Part shown: positions 26,043-34,575 of the stretch, in pieces
Layout: each line of letters begins with the position of its first letter
Numbering within the stretch: the stretch's first letter is position 1
NCBI GenBank assembly: GCA_023422955.1
Contig: JAFAGG010000072.1
Span: 1 to 64,000, forward strand
Source of the DNA: Pseudomonadota bacterium
Lineage (GTDB): Bacteria > Pseudomonadota > Gammaproteobacteria > Burkholderiales > Burkholderiaceae_D
DNA: 64,000 nt
Direction of reading: 5' to 3'
The notes under the pieces: generated by a model
Database searches by the model: none
Seen by the model: the letters and a program-made list of their open reading frames with translations, nothing else
What the model was told of the DNA's origin: nothing
Program-made: the position numbers and the translations under genes

Positions 26043-26076
26043 AACCCGCTCCGGTTAGTGCCGCAGCGGGTTTTTG
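26043..26076 (+). terminator. Rho-independent terminator after rpsU
   Basis: AACCCGCT at 26043-26050 pairs with AGCGGGTT at 26065-26072, and the second arm runs into TTTTTG. The loop can form an extra CGG/CCG pairing. As in the E. coli rpsU-dnaG interval, it probably acts as a partial terminator that lowers yqeY-dnaG expression relative to rpsU. Confidence 0.8.
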
Positions 26077-26125
26077 TGTTTGGCGGTGAGGCGCAATTTG
26101 CGCTTCCAACTCGGAGAATAATGGC

Positions 26126-26575
26126 ATGAGCCTGAAAGAAAGCATTACCGAAGACATGAAGGCGGCGATGCGCGCCAAGGAAGCGACCAAGCTCGGGACC
26201 ATTCGCCTCATCAACGCCGAAATCAAGCGCAAGGAAGTGGATGAGCGTATCGAACTCAATGATACGCAGGTGCTGGCAATCATTGAAAAAATGATCAAGC
26301 AGCGCAAGGATTCGATCACCCAGTTCGAAGCAGGCGGCCGTCAGGACCTGGCTGAGATTGAACGCGCTGAACTGGAAATCCTTTCCGCCTACATGCCGGC
26401 CGCAATGTCGGAAGCGGAAGTGCAGGCGGAGGTCAACGCCGCCGTCTCCAGCACCGGCGCTGCGGGTCCGCAGGATATGGGCAAGGTGATGGGCGTTCTC
26501 AAGGCCAAGCTGGCGGGCCGGGCCGACATGACCGTGGTGTCGGGCCTGGTAAAAGCCGCCTTGTCCCAGCAGTAA
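26126..26575 (+). CDS. yqeY: YqeY/GatB-tail-like protein
   Basis: This 149-residue protein is of the YqeY family, related to the C-terminal tRNA-binding domain of GatB. Typical elements are the SLKESITEDMKAAMRAKE start, the IKRKEVDER segment and the C-terminal GPQDMGKVMGVLKAK helix region. It may bind tRNA or help amidotransferase function, but no firm role is known. A GGAGAA ribosome binding site precedes the ATG. It lies between rpsU and dnaG, the standard position in betaproteobacteria. Confidence 0.92.
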   Translation: MSLKESITEDMKAAMRAKEATKLGTIRLINAEIKRKEVDERIELNDTQVLAIIEKMIKQRKDSITQFEAGGRQDLAEIERAELEILSAYMPAAMSEAEVQAEVNAAVSSTGAAGPQDMGKVMGVLKAKLAGRADMTVVSGLVKAALSQQ

Positions 26576-26599
26576 CCCCGTACCGCGGCCGTCCGGTAA

Positions 26600-28396
26600 A
26601 TGATCCCGCAATCCTTCCTCCAGGATTTGCTCAACCGAGTCGATATCGTCGATATCGTCGGCCGCTACGTGCAGCTCAAAAAAGGCGGTGCAAACTTCAG
26701 CGGTTTGTGCCCCTTCCACAACGAGAAATCTCCCAGCTTTACCGTCAGTCCGACCAAGCAGTTCTATCACTGCTTCGGCTGCGGCGCTCACGGTACCGCC
26801 ATCACCTTCCTGATGGAATATTCCGGCCAGGGATTTGTCGAAGCCGTCAAGGACCTGGCGCAGGGCGTCGGCATGACGGTGCCCGAGGAAGAGAGCGGCC
26901 TGACCCGGGTGCAGCAGTCGGAAGTCAGGGCGAAAGGCATGGCCTTGTCGGAAGCGATGACCCGGTCAAGCGATTACTATCGCCAGCAATTGCGCTCGGC
27001 ATCGCAGGCGATCGACTACTTGAAAAAGCGCGGCTTGACCGGCGAAATCGCCGGCCGGTTTGCGATGGGTTATGCGCCGCCCGGCTGGGATAATTTGCGC
27101 GCGGTGTTTTCGGATTACGAGTCGGAGGTGTTGGTCGAGGCCGGCCTGGTGATCGACAGGGCGGAAGAGGGTAACGCGCCGCGCAAGCGTTACGACCGTT
27201 TTCGCGACCGCATCATGTTCCCGATCCGGAATACCAAGGGCCAGGTGATCGCGTTCGGCGGCCGGGTCATGGATGGCGGTGAGCCCAAGTACTTGAATTC
27301 GCCCGAAACACCCTTATTTCAGAAGGGTAACGAGCTGTACGGTTTGTTTGAAGCGCGCCTGGCGATACGCGACGCCGGCTATGTGCTGATCACCGAAGGC
27401 TATATGGATGTAGTCGCGCTGGCGCAGCTGGGGTTTGCGAATGCGGTGGCCACGCTGGGAACCGCCTGTACGCCTACCCATGTACAGAAGCTGTTCCGGC
27501 AGACCGATCACCTGGTTTTCAGCTTTGACGGCGACGCAGCAGGCCGGCGCGCTGCAAGGCGGGCGCTGGAAGCCAGCTTGTCGCACATGACGGATAACCG
27601 GATTGTCACTTTCCTGTTCCTGCCGGCGGAGCATGATCCGGATAGTTTCATACGCGAGCACGGGGCGGAAGCGTTCGCGCAGCGGGTCAAGGATGCGACA
27701 CCCTTGTCGCAATTCCTGCTGAACGAAGCCAGCCATGGCAATAATCTCGATGCTGCGGAAGGCCGCGCCCGCACGCAGTTCGAGGCAAAGCCCTTGTTGC
27801 AGGCGATGCCGCCCTCGGCTTTGCGTTTGCAATTGGTGCATAGCCTGGCGCAACTGACGCAGACTGCTTCGGCCGAAATCGAGGCGCTGTTCACCTTGGC
27901 CAGGCCTGCGGCGCAAACAAAGAAGGCAGCGCCCCGGAGTACGCGAAGGCCGCCGGTGGAGCTGGAGAGGCAGATTTTGCGCTTACTGATCGCTCATCCC
28001 GTGCTGGCAGGTGAACTGGATAAGGCTTCCATCGACGCAATATCGCTGCTGGCGCCGGATGACGGAACCTTGCTGAGGCAATTAATCCAAGTAAGTAGGG
28101 AGGCAGGTGCGCAGGCAAGTTTTGCCGTAGTGACAGAACACTTGCGCATGGTTAACACAGAATTCGATCATCTCATCGCCGAAATAGCGGCCGATGAGAC
28201 TACAGAGATAGAGCTTGCTCGATTGGAACTGGCAGGTGCGATAAGGCAGACTAAAATGAAGCTGATTAAGGCTGAATTGGAGCAACTTTTTCAGTCAGGC
28301 AAGCCTTCAGCCGAATTGGCGCAACGTTATCATGAATTGACTCAACAGCAAGAACGCTTGCGCCAGGAAGCGGCTAACGATGCCGTTTCACGCTGA
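26600..28396 (+). CDS. dnaG: DNA primase DnaG
   Basis: DnaG makes RNA primers at the replication fork. The 598-residue protein has the N-terminal CHC2 zinc finger with ligands Cys37, His40, Cys58 and Cys61. The TOPRIM domain has the catalytic glutamate in ITEGYMDVVAL (near 262) and the metal-binding FSFDGDAAG (near 307). A C-terminal helicase-binding domain binds DnaB. All core motifs are intact. It starts 24 bp after yqeY and is followed by the 227-bp leader region of rpoD, which has its own promoter-like element. Confidence 0.96.
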   Translation: MIPQSFLQDLLNRVDIVDIVGRYVQLKKGGANFSGLCPFHNEKSPSFTVSPTKQFYHCFGCGAHGTAITFLMEYSGQGFVEAVKDLAQGVGMTVPEEESGLTRVQQSEVRAKGMALSEAMTRSSDYYRQQLRSASQAIDYLKKRGLTGEIAGRFAMGYAPPGWDNLRAVFSDYESEVLVEAGLVIDRAEEGNAPRKRYDRFRDRIMFPIRNTKGQVIAFGGRVMDGGEPKYLNSPETPLFQKGNELYGLFEARLAIRDAGYVLITEGYMDVVALAQLGFANAVATLGTACTPTHVQKLFRQTDHLVFSFDGDAAGRRAARRALEASLSHMTDNRIVTFLFLPAEHDPDSFIREHGAEAFAQRVKDATPLSQFLLNEASHGNNLDAAEGRARTQFEAKPLLQAMPPSALRLQLVHSLAQLTQTASAEIEALFTLARPAAQTKKAAPRSTRRPPVELERQILRLLIAHPVLAGELDKASIDAISLLAPDDGTLLRQLIQVSREAGAQASFAVVTEHLRMVNTEFDHLIAEIAADETTEIELARLELAGAIRQTKMKLIKAELEQLFQSGKPSAELAQRYHELTQQQERLRQEAANDAVSR

Positions 28397-28431
28397 CGCC
28401 AAGTTGTAGCAGTAAAGAAAAAATTTCTCTG

Positions 28432-28440
28432 TGGTATAAT
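28432..28440 (+). promoter_or_regulatory. Extended -10 element upstream of rpoD
   Basis: TGGTATAAT provides a perfect TATAAT at 28435-28440 with an upstream TGN, an extended -10. No clear -35 is present. It lies inside the 227-bp gap between dnaG and rpoD and would give an rpoD mRNA with a leader of about 175 nt. This suggests rpoD can be transcribed independently of dnaG. Confidence 0.6.
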
Positions 28441-28623
28441 AAAAAGCTTTTGATTCAATGCCTTACAGTTTTCATGGGCGAACTGTATGAAGTCAATAAA
28501 CAGGGCCCTGGGCGCTAGTTCAAGCAGCGCAAAGTGGTGGCGCAGTTGAGAGGAGTTGTCGAGCTGTAAAAACTCACGCTTTTCTGCGTCGAATACCCAA
28601 CTTATTCAGTACGTGATGATTCC

Positions 28624-31215
28624 ATGGCGACCGCAATGAAGAAACCTGCTAAAAAACAGACGTCTTCCGTGAAGACCACTAAGTCTGCCGCTGCAAAAAC
28701 CACTTCCGTTAATACGGTAACAAAAGCAGCTGCCAAGACGACGCCTGTCAAAGCCAGTCCGACAGCAAAAACCGTCGCTGTGAAATCATCAACCAAAGCT
28801 GCAAGTAAAGCTGCAACAAAAGTGGTTGCGAAGAAAGGTGTCAAAGCGACCCCTAAAGTCGCAACTGCCCCAGCTTCTCGCGCAATTGTGAAACCTGCGG
28901 AGAAATCTCCTGTCAAGACGATTAAATCCGCTTCCGCGCCAGTTAAAAATACAGTGTCAAAAAAAATCGAATCCAAGGCTGTAAAGCCTGAAACCAAAAC
29001 AGTAGCCAGAGCGGCCAAGAAAACCGTCGCAGCTCCTGAAAAGAAGGTTGATGTCAAAGTGACGGGTGCCGCGGTTGTCAATCAGACTACCGATGCAGCA
29101 GCACTGGCAGCTATCGACACGTCCAGTTATGTGTTGCCAGCCGTCAAAGTGCCGGGCCGTCGCGGCCGCAAGCCAAAAGACTTCCAGCCTGAGAGCGAAG
29201 AAATTGCAGCGCTGAATGCTGTCGAGCATGCAGAACTTAAAGCTGTCGACAAGGCGCGCGCCAAAGATCGCAAGGCAAAAGAAAAAGCATTGCTGAAAGA
29301 TGCCTTCTCTTCCGATACCGAGGCAAGCGAAGAGGAACTGGAGCGTCGCCGGCAAAAACTGAAGACGCTGATCAAGATGGGCAAGGAACGAGGTTTCCTG
29401 ACCTATGCGGAAATCAACGACCATCTGCCGGACAACATCGTTGACCCGGAAGCGATCGAAGGCATTATCGGTACCTTCACCGATATGGGCATCTCGGTAT
29501 CCGAGCATGCGCCCGATGAAGAAACCATGTTGTTGTCGGATGCCGTGCCCAACGTCGCCAGTGATGAAGACGCGGAAGCCGCAGCAGAAGCCGCCCTCTC
29601 TACCGTGGACTCGGATTTTGGCCGTACCACCGATCCGGTGCGCATGTACATGCGCGAGATGGGTTCGGTCGAGCTGCTGACGCGTGAAGGCGAAATCGAG
29701 ATCGCCAAGCGTATCGAAGACGGTTTGAAAGACATGATCCAGGCAATTTCCGCCTGCCCGACTACCATCGCTGAAATCCTGGCAATGGCTGACAAGATCT
29801 CGGCCGATGAAATGAAAATCGACGAGGTTGTCGATGGACTGGTGGTCGAAATTACCGAGACTGAAAACCTTTCTGCAAGTGCTGCTTCCGATGAAGAGGA
29901 AGAAGAGGTAGAGAGGGAAGAGGGAGAAGAGGAAGAAGAAGAGGAGGAAGAATCTTCGTCCTCCTCTTCGGGAGCCGCCGGACTGTCTGCTGAACAGCTG
30001 GAACAGCTGAAGAAAGATGCGCTTGCCAAGTTCGGCTCGATTGCCGAACAGTTCGACAACATGCGGCGTGCCTACGAAGGCAAGGGCTACAAATCCAAGC
30101 CCTATGTGCAGGCCCAGGAAACCATTTCCACCGAATTGCTGAGCATCCGCTTTACGGCGAAGGTGGTGGAAAAGCTCGCCGACACCTTGCGTAGCCAGGT
30201 GGACGAAGTGCGCAGCATTGAGCGCCAGATTCTGGATGTCGTGGTTAACAAGGCAGGTATGCCGCGTGAACGTTTCATCAAGGTATTTCCGGGCAATGAA
30301 ACCAACCTGGACTGGATCGATGGCGAAGTAGATGCCAATAAGGATTACAGCGTCGTGTTGGGGCGCAACGTGCCGGCCGTGAAGGAATTGCAGCAGAAAT
30401 TGCTGGACCTGCAGGCGCGCGTCGTACTGCCGCTGCCGGATCTTCGCGACATCAACCGGAAGATGATCGCCGGCGAGATGAAGGCGCGCAAGGCCAAGCG
30501 TGAAATGACCGAGGCCAACCTGCGCTTGGTGATTTCGATTGCGAAGAAATATACCAATCGCGGTCTGCAATTCCTTGACCTGATCCAGGAAGGCAATATC
30601 GGTCTGATGAAGGCGGTCGATAAGTTCGAATATCGTCGCGGCTATAAATTCTCGACCTATGCCACTTGGTGGATACGCCAGGCAATCACGCGTTCCATCG
30701 CGGATCAGGCGCGTACCATCCGTATTCCGGTGCACATGATCGAAACCATCAACAAGATGAATCGCATCTCGCGCCAGATTCTGCAGGAGACGGGCGCTGA
30801 GCCGGATCCCGCAACGCTGGCCGCCAAGATGGATATGCCGGAAGACAAGATCCGCAAGATCATGAAGATCGCCAAGGAACCGATTTCGATGGAAACGCCG
30901 ATCGGTGACGACGACGATTCGCATCTGGGCGATTTCATCGAGGACAACAATACCCTGGCCCCGATCGAAGCAGCCTTGCACGGTTCCATGCGCGGTGTGG
31001 TGAAAGATGTACTGGATTCCCTGACGCCGCGCGAAGCGAAAGTACTGCGCATGCGTTTCGGCATCGAGATGTCCACCGATCACACGCTGGAAGAAGTGGG
31101 CAAGCAATTCGACGTGACCCGCGAACGTATCCGCCAGATCGAAGCGAAGGCGTTGCGCAAGCTGCGTCATCCTTCTCGCTCTGACAAGTTGAAGAGCTTC
31201 CTGGAAGGAAGTTAA
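28624..31215 (+). CDS. rpoD: RNA polymerase primary sigma factor RpoD with long basic N-terminal extension
   Basis: RpoD is the housekeeping sigma-70. Region 1.1 begins near residue 243, followed by the non-conserved region. Regions 2 to 4 are intact, with the melting motif YATWWIRQAITRS and the C-terminal helix-turn-helix RERIRQIEAKALRKL. The protein is 863 residues, about 250 longer than the E. coli factor. The first 145 residues are rich in Lys, Ala, Thr and Val like a histone H1 tail, and an AT-hook-like GRRGRKPK lies near 178-185. A Glu run and a Ser run lie near 425-445. Long basic heads occur in betaproteobacterial RpoD. No good Shine-Dalgarno precedes the ATG at 28624. Confidence 0.95.
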   Translation: MATAMKKPAKKQTSSVKTTKSAAAKTTSVNTVTKAAAKTTPVKASPTAKTVAVKSSTKAASKAATKVVAKKGVKATPKVATAPASRAIVKPAEKSPVKTIKSASAPVKNTVSKKIESKAVKPETKTVARAAKKTVAAPEKKVDVKVTGAAVVNQTTDAAALAAIDTSSYVLPAVKVPGRRGRKPKDFQPESEEIAALNAVEHAELKAVDKARAKDRKAKEKALLKDAFSSDTEASEEELERRRQKLKTLIKMGKERGFLTYAEINDHLPDNIVDPEAIEGIIGTFTDMGISVSEHAPDEETMLLSDAVPNVASDEDAEAAAEAALSTVDSDFGRTTDPVRMYMREMGSVELLTREGEIEIAKRIEDGLKDMIQAISACPTTIAEILAMADKISADEMKIDEVVDGLVVEITETENLSASAASDEEEEEVEREEGEEEEEEEEESSSSSSGAAGLSAEQLEQLKKDALAKFGSIAEQFDNMRRAYEGKGYKSKPYVQAQETISTELLSIRFTAKVVEKLADTLRSQVDEVRSIERQILDVVVNKAGMPRERFIKVFPGNETNLDWIDGEVDANKDYSVVLGRNVPAVKELQQKLLDLQARVVLPLPDLRDINRKMIAGEMKARKAKREMTEANLRLVISIAKKYTNRGLQFLDLIQEGNIGLMKAVDKFEYRRGYKFSTYATWWIRQAITRSIADQARTIRIPVHMIETINKMNRISRQILQETGAEPDPATLAAKMDMPEDKIRKIMKIAKEPISMETPIGDDDDSHLGDFIEDNNTLAPIEAALHGSMRGVVKDVLDSLTPREAKVLRMRFGIEMSTDHTLEEVGKQFDVTRERIRQIEAKALRKLRHPSRSDKLKSFLEGS

Positions 31216-31226
31216 GCTGGAAGCCG

Positions 31227-31255
31227 GTTGCCGTTGTCATTATGATGACGGCAAC
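31227..31255 (+). terminator. Stem-loop after rpoD
   Basis: GTTGCCG at 31227-31233 pairs with CGGCAAC at 31249-31255, and the stem continues inwards with two wobble pairs to a 3-nt loop. It starts 11 bp after the rpoD stop. No T-tract follows, so it may stabilise the mRNA end or act as a weak terminator. Its 3' arm overlaps the proposed tRNA promoter. Confidence 0.5.
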
Positions 31256-31273
31256 GCCGCAAAAGGTTAAAAT
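31245..31273 (+). promoter_or_regulatory. Likely promoter of the tRNA-Ile2 gene
   Basis: ATGACG at 31245-31250 (four of six matches to TTGACA) and TAAAAT at 31268-31273 are separated by exactly 17 bp. The tRNA starts 16 bp downstream of the -10 element. The -35 lies in the 3' arm of the hairpin after rpoD. Confidence 0.5.
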
Positions 31274-31289
31274 TTCGCGGCAACAGATT

Positions 31290-31368
<79 letters not shown>

Positions 31369-31373
31369 ATAAA

Positions 31374-31407
31374 AAAGGGGTTACAGTCATTACGCTGTAA
31401 CCCCTTT
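31374..31407. terminator. Bidirectional terminator between tRNA-Ile2 and ddh
   Basis: AAAGGGGTTACAG at 31374-31386 pairs perfectly with CTGTAACCCCTTT at 31395-31407 around an 8-nt loop. T-rich ends lie on both strands, so it can end the plus-strand tRNA transcript and the minus-strand ddh transcript. Confidence 0.88.
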
Positions 31408-31423
31408 GTCTTTCATATCGTCG

Positions 31424-32410
31424 TCAGAGCAGTTCCTTGCGCAACTGCGCCGCACTCTTGGGCGACAGCAGGCCGGGGGCAATGTCCAGCACGCTGTGTG
31501 CTCCGTACGTGCCACTGCGATAAAGCCGGAATGCCGCGCGGGCGTAAGCGACCAGTACGCTGGCGGTAAACTCGGGGTTGCTGCCCAGCTTGAGCGAATA
31601 CTCCATCACCTGCTGGCTACCCTCTGCCGTCTGGCCGCTGCGGATGACGAAGCCGCCGTGCGGCATGGCGGCATGATTGTCGCGCAGCTCTTCCTCGCTA
31701 ATGAAGTGCACCGTCGTATCGTAGTCGGCGAAATAATCCGGCATGCTGACGATGGCCTGTTTCACCGTGGCGGCATCGGCGCCTGCTTCGAGCACGACAT
31801 GGCATTCGCGCGTGTGCTTTTCGCGCGTGGACAACTGCGGTTGCTGACCACTGCGCACCCGCTCCATGGCTTCGGTGGAGGGAATTGTGTACTGCACGCC
31901 TGCCTTGACGCCCGGCACCCGCCGCACCGCGTCCGAGTGCCCCTGGCTCAGGCCCTTGCCCCAGAAGGTGTAGGTCTCGCCTGCGGGCAGGATAGCTTCG
32001 CCGAAAAGGCGGTTGAGCGAGAACAGGCCAGGGTCCCAGCCCACGGAGATGATGGCGGTGCGTTCACCGGCGCGCGCGGCATTGTCTACCGCGCTGAAAT
32101 ACTCGGGGATCTTGTTGTGCGTATCGAAGCTGTCGACCGTGTTAAACAGGGCGGCCAGCGCGGGTCCCTGCACAGGGAGGTCGTTTTTGGAGCCGCCGCA
32201 GAGGATAAGGACGTCGATTTGCTCGCGAAATTGTGCGATATCGTCAAGCTTGTGGACGGGCACGGCCGCCGTCAGCAGGCGGATGTCCGCCGGATCGCGC
32301 CGGCTGAAGACGCCGGTCAGTTGCATGTCGGGGTTGCGCGCGATAGCCATCTCGACTCCGCGGCCGAGATTGCCGTATCCGGCAATGCCAATGCGGATTT
32401 TTTCAAGCAT
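31424..32410 (-). CDS. ddh: meso-Diaminopimelate D-dehydrogenase
   Basis: This NADPH enzyme interconverts tetrahydrodipicolinate plus ammonia with meso-diaminopimelate in one step, bypassing the succinylase branch of lysine synthesis. The 328-residue protein has the dinucleotide motif GYGNLG at residues 11-16. It also has the family segments STGWDPG-like SVGWDPGLFS, FWGKGLSQGHSDAVRR, MPDYF and MPHGG, which match Corynebacterium-type Ddh closely. The pathway is scattered in bacteria and not general in betaproteobacteria, so acquisition is likely. The gene lies between the tRNA-Ile2 gene and a decayed copy of that tRNA's 3' half. It could serve lysine or peptidoglycan precursor supply. Confidence 0.92.
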   Translation of the reverse strand: MLEKIRIGIAGYGNLGRGVEMAIARNPDMQLTGVFSRRDPADIRLLTAAVPVHKLDDIAQFREQIDVLILCGGSKNDLPVQGPALAALFNTVDSFDTHNKIPEYFSAVDNAARAGERTAIISVGWDPGLFSLNRLFGEAILPAGETYTFWGKGLSQGHSDAVRRVPGVKAGVQYTIPSTEAMERVRSGQQPQLSTREKHTRECHVVLEAGADAATVKQAIVSMPDYFADYDTTVHFISEEELRDNHAAMPHGGFVIRSGQTAEGSQQVMEYSLKLGSNPEFTASVLVAYARAAFRLYRSGTYGAHSVLDIAPGLLSPKSAAQLRKELL

Positions 32411-32655
32411 TGAAGTTTTCCTGATTTAAAGTGTGCGTGGCGGACGAGGCCTGCCGATGAGAATTGCAGACAGATCCTGCCGTCTGCTCAGCCGCAGATG
32501 ATACTCGATATGGACCGCCTCATGCGCAGCGTAGCGCTTGACCGTCTTTTCCTTTGTCCTCCACAGAGGCGCGTGCAATCGATTTCGGCTTCTGAAAAGA
32601 AAGGGAATATTTCCCAGTTCGGAGCGTTATGTGAGGACATGCCCCTGTTTCACAA

Positions 32656-32692
32656 CCGTTGGCGCCGTGTTCGCCTCGCAGGAGGCCCACCC
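32656..32692 (+). pseudogene. Degenerate 3' half of tRNA-Ile2 (possible att scar)
   Basis: These 37 nt match the tRNA-Ile2 gene from the 3' side of the anticodon stem through the CCA end, with 32 of 37 identities against 31332-31368. The acceptor strand GAGGCCC is intact but the T stem is broken and the final A is C. Downstream bases also resemble the tRNA terminator region. No 5' tRNA half is present, so it cannot be functional. Confidence 0.75.
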
Positions 32693-32957
32693 GTAAAGAC
32701 AAGGAATTACGTTTGGGTCTAAGCCTTTTTCTATTTTCTTTCGGAAAGCGTGATTGCCGGCCAATCTATAGGCAGGATTGTGACAAACCGATATCCCTGA
32801 TATCGCGCCTCATCTTGTGTAGTCGTCAACCAATGAAAGGATGGGTGCCGGGTGTATGCCTCGGTGCCTGTCAGAGCAGCGTCGATGGAAGGCTTGAACT
32901 GGCAGGGCTGCATCAGTCAAAAAATGCCTGCTTTTCTGCGTCATGATGCAGCATGCG

Positions 32958-32963
32958 TATAAT
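32958..32963 (+). promoter_or_regulatory. Probable -10 element for rhlE
   Basis: A perfect TATAAT lies 142 bp before the rhlE ATG at 33106. No clear -35 is visible. Transcription from here would give a 5' leader of about 135 nt, a feature often seen in cold-responsive DEAD-box helicase genes. Confidence 0.4.
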
Positions 32964-33105
32964 AGGGAGCTTGATCCGCGTAGGCTTGACTCAGCTTTCA
33001 CTGCACCACACACTCGTACTCGGGGCCGTGCTTTTAGATGTCAATCAGTTCTGTTGTTCAGACTGCCTGCCGACATTCCCCGATAAATACTGAATGAATT
33101 GAACG

Positions 33106-34566
33106 ATGTCTGAAAACCTGCCTAGCACTGCCACCACTGCCCTACGTTTTGAAGACCTCGGTCTTTCGCCTGAAATACTGCGGGCGCTGAACGATCAGGG
33201 TTATATTCATCCCACCCCTATCCAGGCCCAGGCCATTCCTGTCGTACTACAGGGAGGAGATGTGATGGGCGCAGCGCAGACAGGCACGGGCAAGACGGCA
33301 GGTTTTTCGCTGCCTATCATTCAGAGGCTGCTGCAGTTCGCCAATACCAGCATGTCGCCTGCACGTCATCCGGTGCGCGCGGTGATACTGACGCCCACGC
33401 GCGAGTTGGCCGACCAGGTCGCCGACAATGTGAAAGCCTATTCGCGGCATACGCCCCTTCGCTCCACCGTGATTTTCGGCGGCATGGACATGGCACCGCA
33501 AACTGCCGCACTGCGCGCCGGCGTGGAAATCCTGATTGCGACGCCAGGCCGCCTGCTCGATCATGTGCAGCAAAAGGTGCTGAACCTGTCGCAGACCGAG
33601 ATCCTGGTCTTGGATGAGGCGGATCGCATGCTGGATATGGGTTTCTTGCCCGACCTGCAGCGCATCATCAACCTTCTGCCCAAGCAGCGGCAGAACCTGA
33701 TGTTCTCCGCGACCTTCTCGCCCGAGATCAAGAAGCTGGCGGCAAGTTTCCTGAACAAGCCGGTGCTGATCGAAGTGGCGCGCAGCAATGCCACGGCCGA
33801 CAAGGTCACGCAAACGATTTACACGGCCAGCGAAGAAGACAAGCGCGACATGGTTGCGCACATCATCAGCGAGCGCGCGCTGAAGCAGGTACTGGTATTT
33901 ACCAACACAAAAATCGGCGCCTCGCGCCTGGCGCGCCAGCTGGAACAACAGGGCATCAAGGCAACCGCCATCCATGGCGACAAGACCCAGGCCGAGCGCA
34001 TGGCAGGGCTGGAAGCGTTCAAGAATGGCACGATCGATGTGATGGTGGCGACCGACGTGGCGGCTCGCGGTCTTGATATTGCCGAGCTGCCTTGCGTGAT
34101 CAATTACGATCTGCCATACAACGCGGAAGATTATGTGCATCGCATCGGCCGCACCGGACGTGCCGGCGCATCGGGCGATGCGATTTCGCTTTGTTCTGAC
34201 AAGGACACTCGCCTGCTGGCGGATATTGAAAAGCTTATCAAGCGCAAGCTGGCGCCGCAGGTGCTGGAGGGTTTCTCCCGCCGTCCTCATGCGAGTTCAC
34301 GCACCGCTGCTTCTACCCCGCGCGATCGCGATCGCAGTTCCGCTCCTGCCGCACGTAGCGAGCGCACCGCCTCTTCCCGCTCTGCATCGTCCTTCACGCC
34401 GCGTCGGGAAAAGGTCGATCCCTGGTTCCTGAAGCCTTATGAGCCCACTGAAGCGCCAGATGTCGCAGCCGCCAAGGCGGAGCAGTCTTCAATGGCGCCA
34501 TCCAAGTCATCAACGCAAAAGCCGGTCAAGCGTGCCGCGCTTTTAGGCGGCCAGCCTAAAAACTGA
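33106..34566 (+). CDS. rhlE: ATP-dependent RNA helicase RhlE (DEAD-box)
   Basis: This cytoplasmic DEAD-box helicase remodels RNA in ribosome assembly and mRNA decay. The 486-residue protein has the Q-motif region (PTPIQAQAIP), motif I AQTGTGKT, motif Ia PTRELADQ, motif II DEADRMLD, motif III SAT, and motifs V-VI including ATDVAARGLDIAELP and HRIGRTGR. The tail after about residue 390 is rich in Arg, Ser and Ala and is probably a disordered RNA-binding extension. It has a long leader and no operon partners. gluQ converges on it with a 9-bp gap. Confidence 0.94.
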   Translation: MSENLPSTATTALRFEDLGLSPEILRALNDQGYIHPTPIQAQAIPVVLQGGDVMGAAQTGTGKTAGFSLPIIQRLLQFANTSMSPARHPVRAVILTPTRELADQVADNVKAYSRHTPLRSTVIFGGMDMAPQTAALRAGVEILIATPGRLLDHVQQKVLNLSQTEILVLDEADRMLDMGFLPDLQRIINLLPKQRQNLMFSATFSPEIKKLAASFLNKPVLIEVARSNATADKVTQTIYTASEEDKRDMVAHIISERALKQVLVFTNTKIGASRLARQLEQQGIKATAIHGDKTQAERMAGLEAFKNGTIDVMVATDVAARGLDIAELPCVINYDLPYNAEDYVHRIGRTGRAGASGDAISLCSDKDTRLLADIEKLIKRKLAPQVLEGFSRRPHASSRTAASTPRDRDRSSAPAARSERTASSRSASSFTPRREKVDPWFLKPYEPTEAPDVAAAKAEQSSMAPSKSSTQKPVKRAALLGGQPKN

Positions 34567-34575
34567 TTCCTCTGC

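Larger units (their letters stand above)
32411..33105. other. Non-coding interval between ddh and rhlE
   Basis: About 695 bp without a convincing gene. It holds a degenerate tRNA 3' fragment at 32656-32692, a decayed terminator-like stretch just after it, and a promoter-like TATAAT at 32958-32963. Short open frames at 32498-32722 and 32659-32946 have no start signal and resemble no family I know. The rest looks like decayed DNA plus the rhlE leader. Confidence 0.6.

Noticed and set aside
25856..26791. 311-codon minus-strand frame across rpsU, yqeY and dnaG
   Set aside because: It runs antisense through three recognised genes and a terminator. The translation has no family resemblance.
28957..31170. 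737-codon open frame antisense to rpoD
   Set aside because: It lies wholly opposite a clear rpoD, follows its codon periodicity, and its predicted protein resembles no family. It is a by-product of GC-rich codon use.
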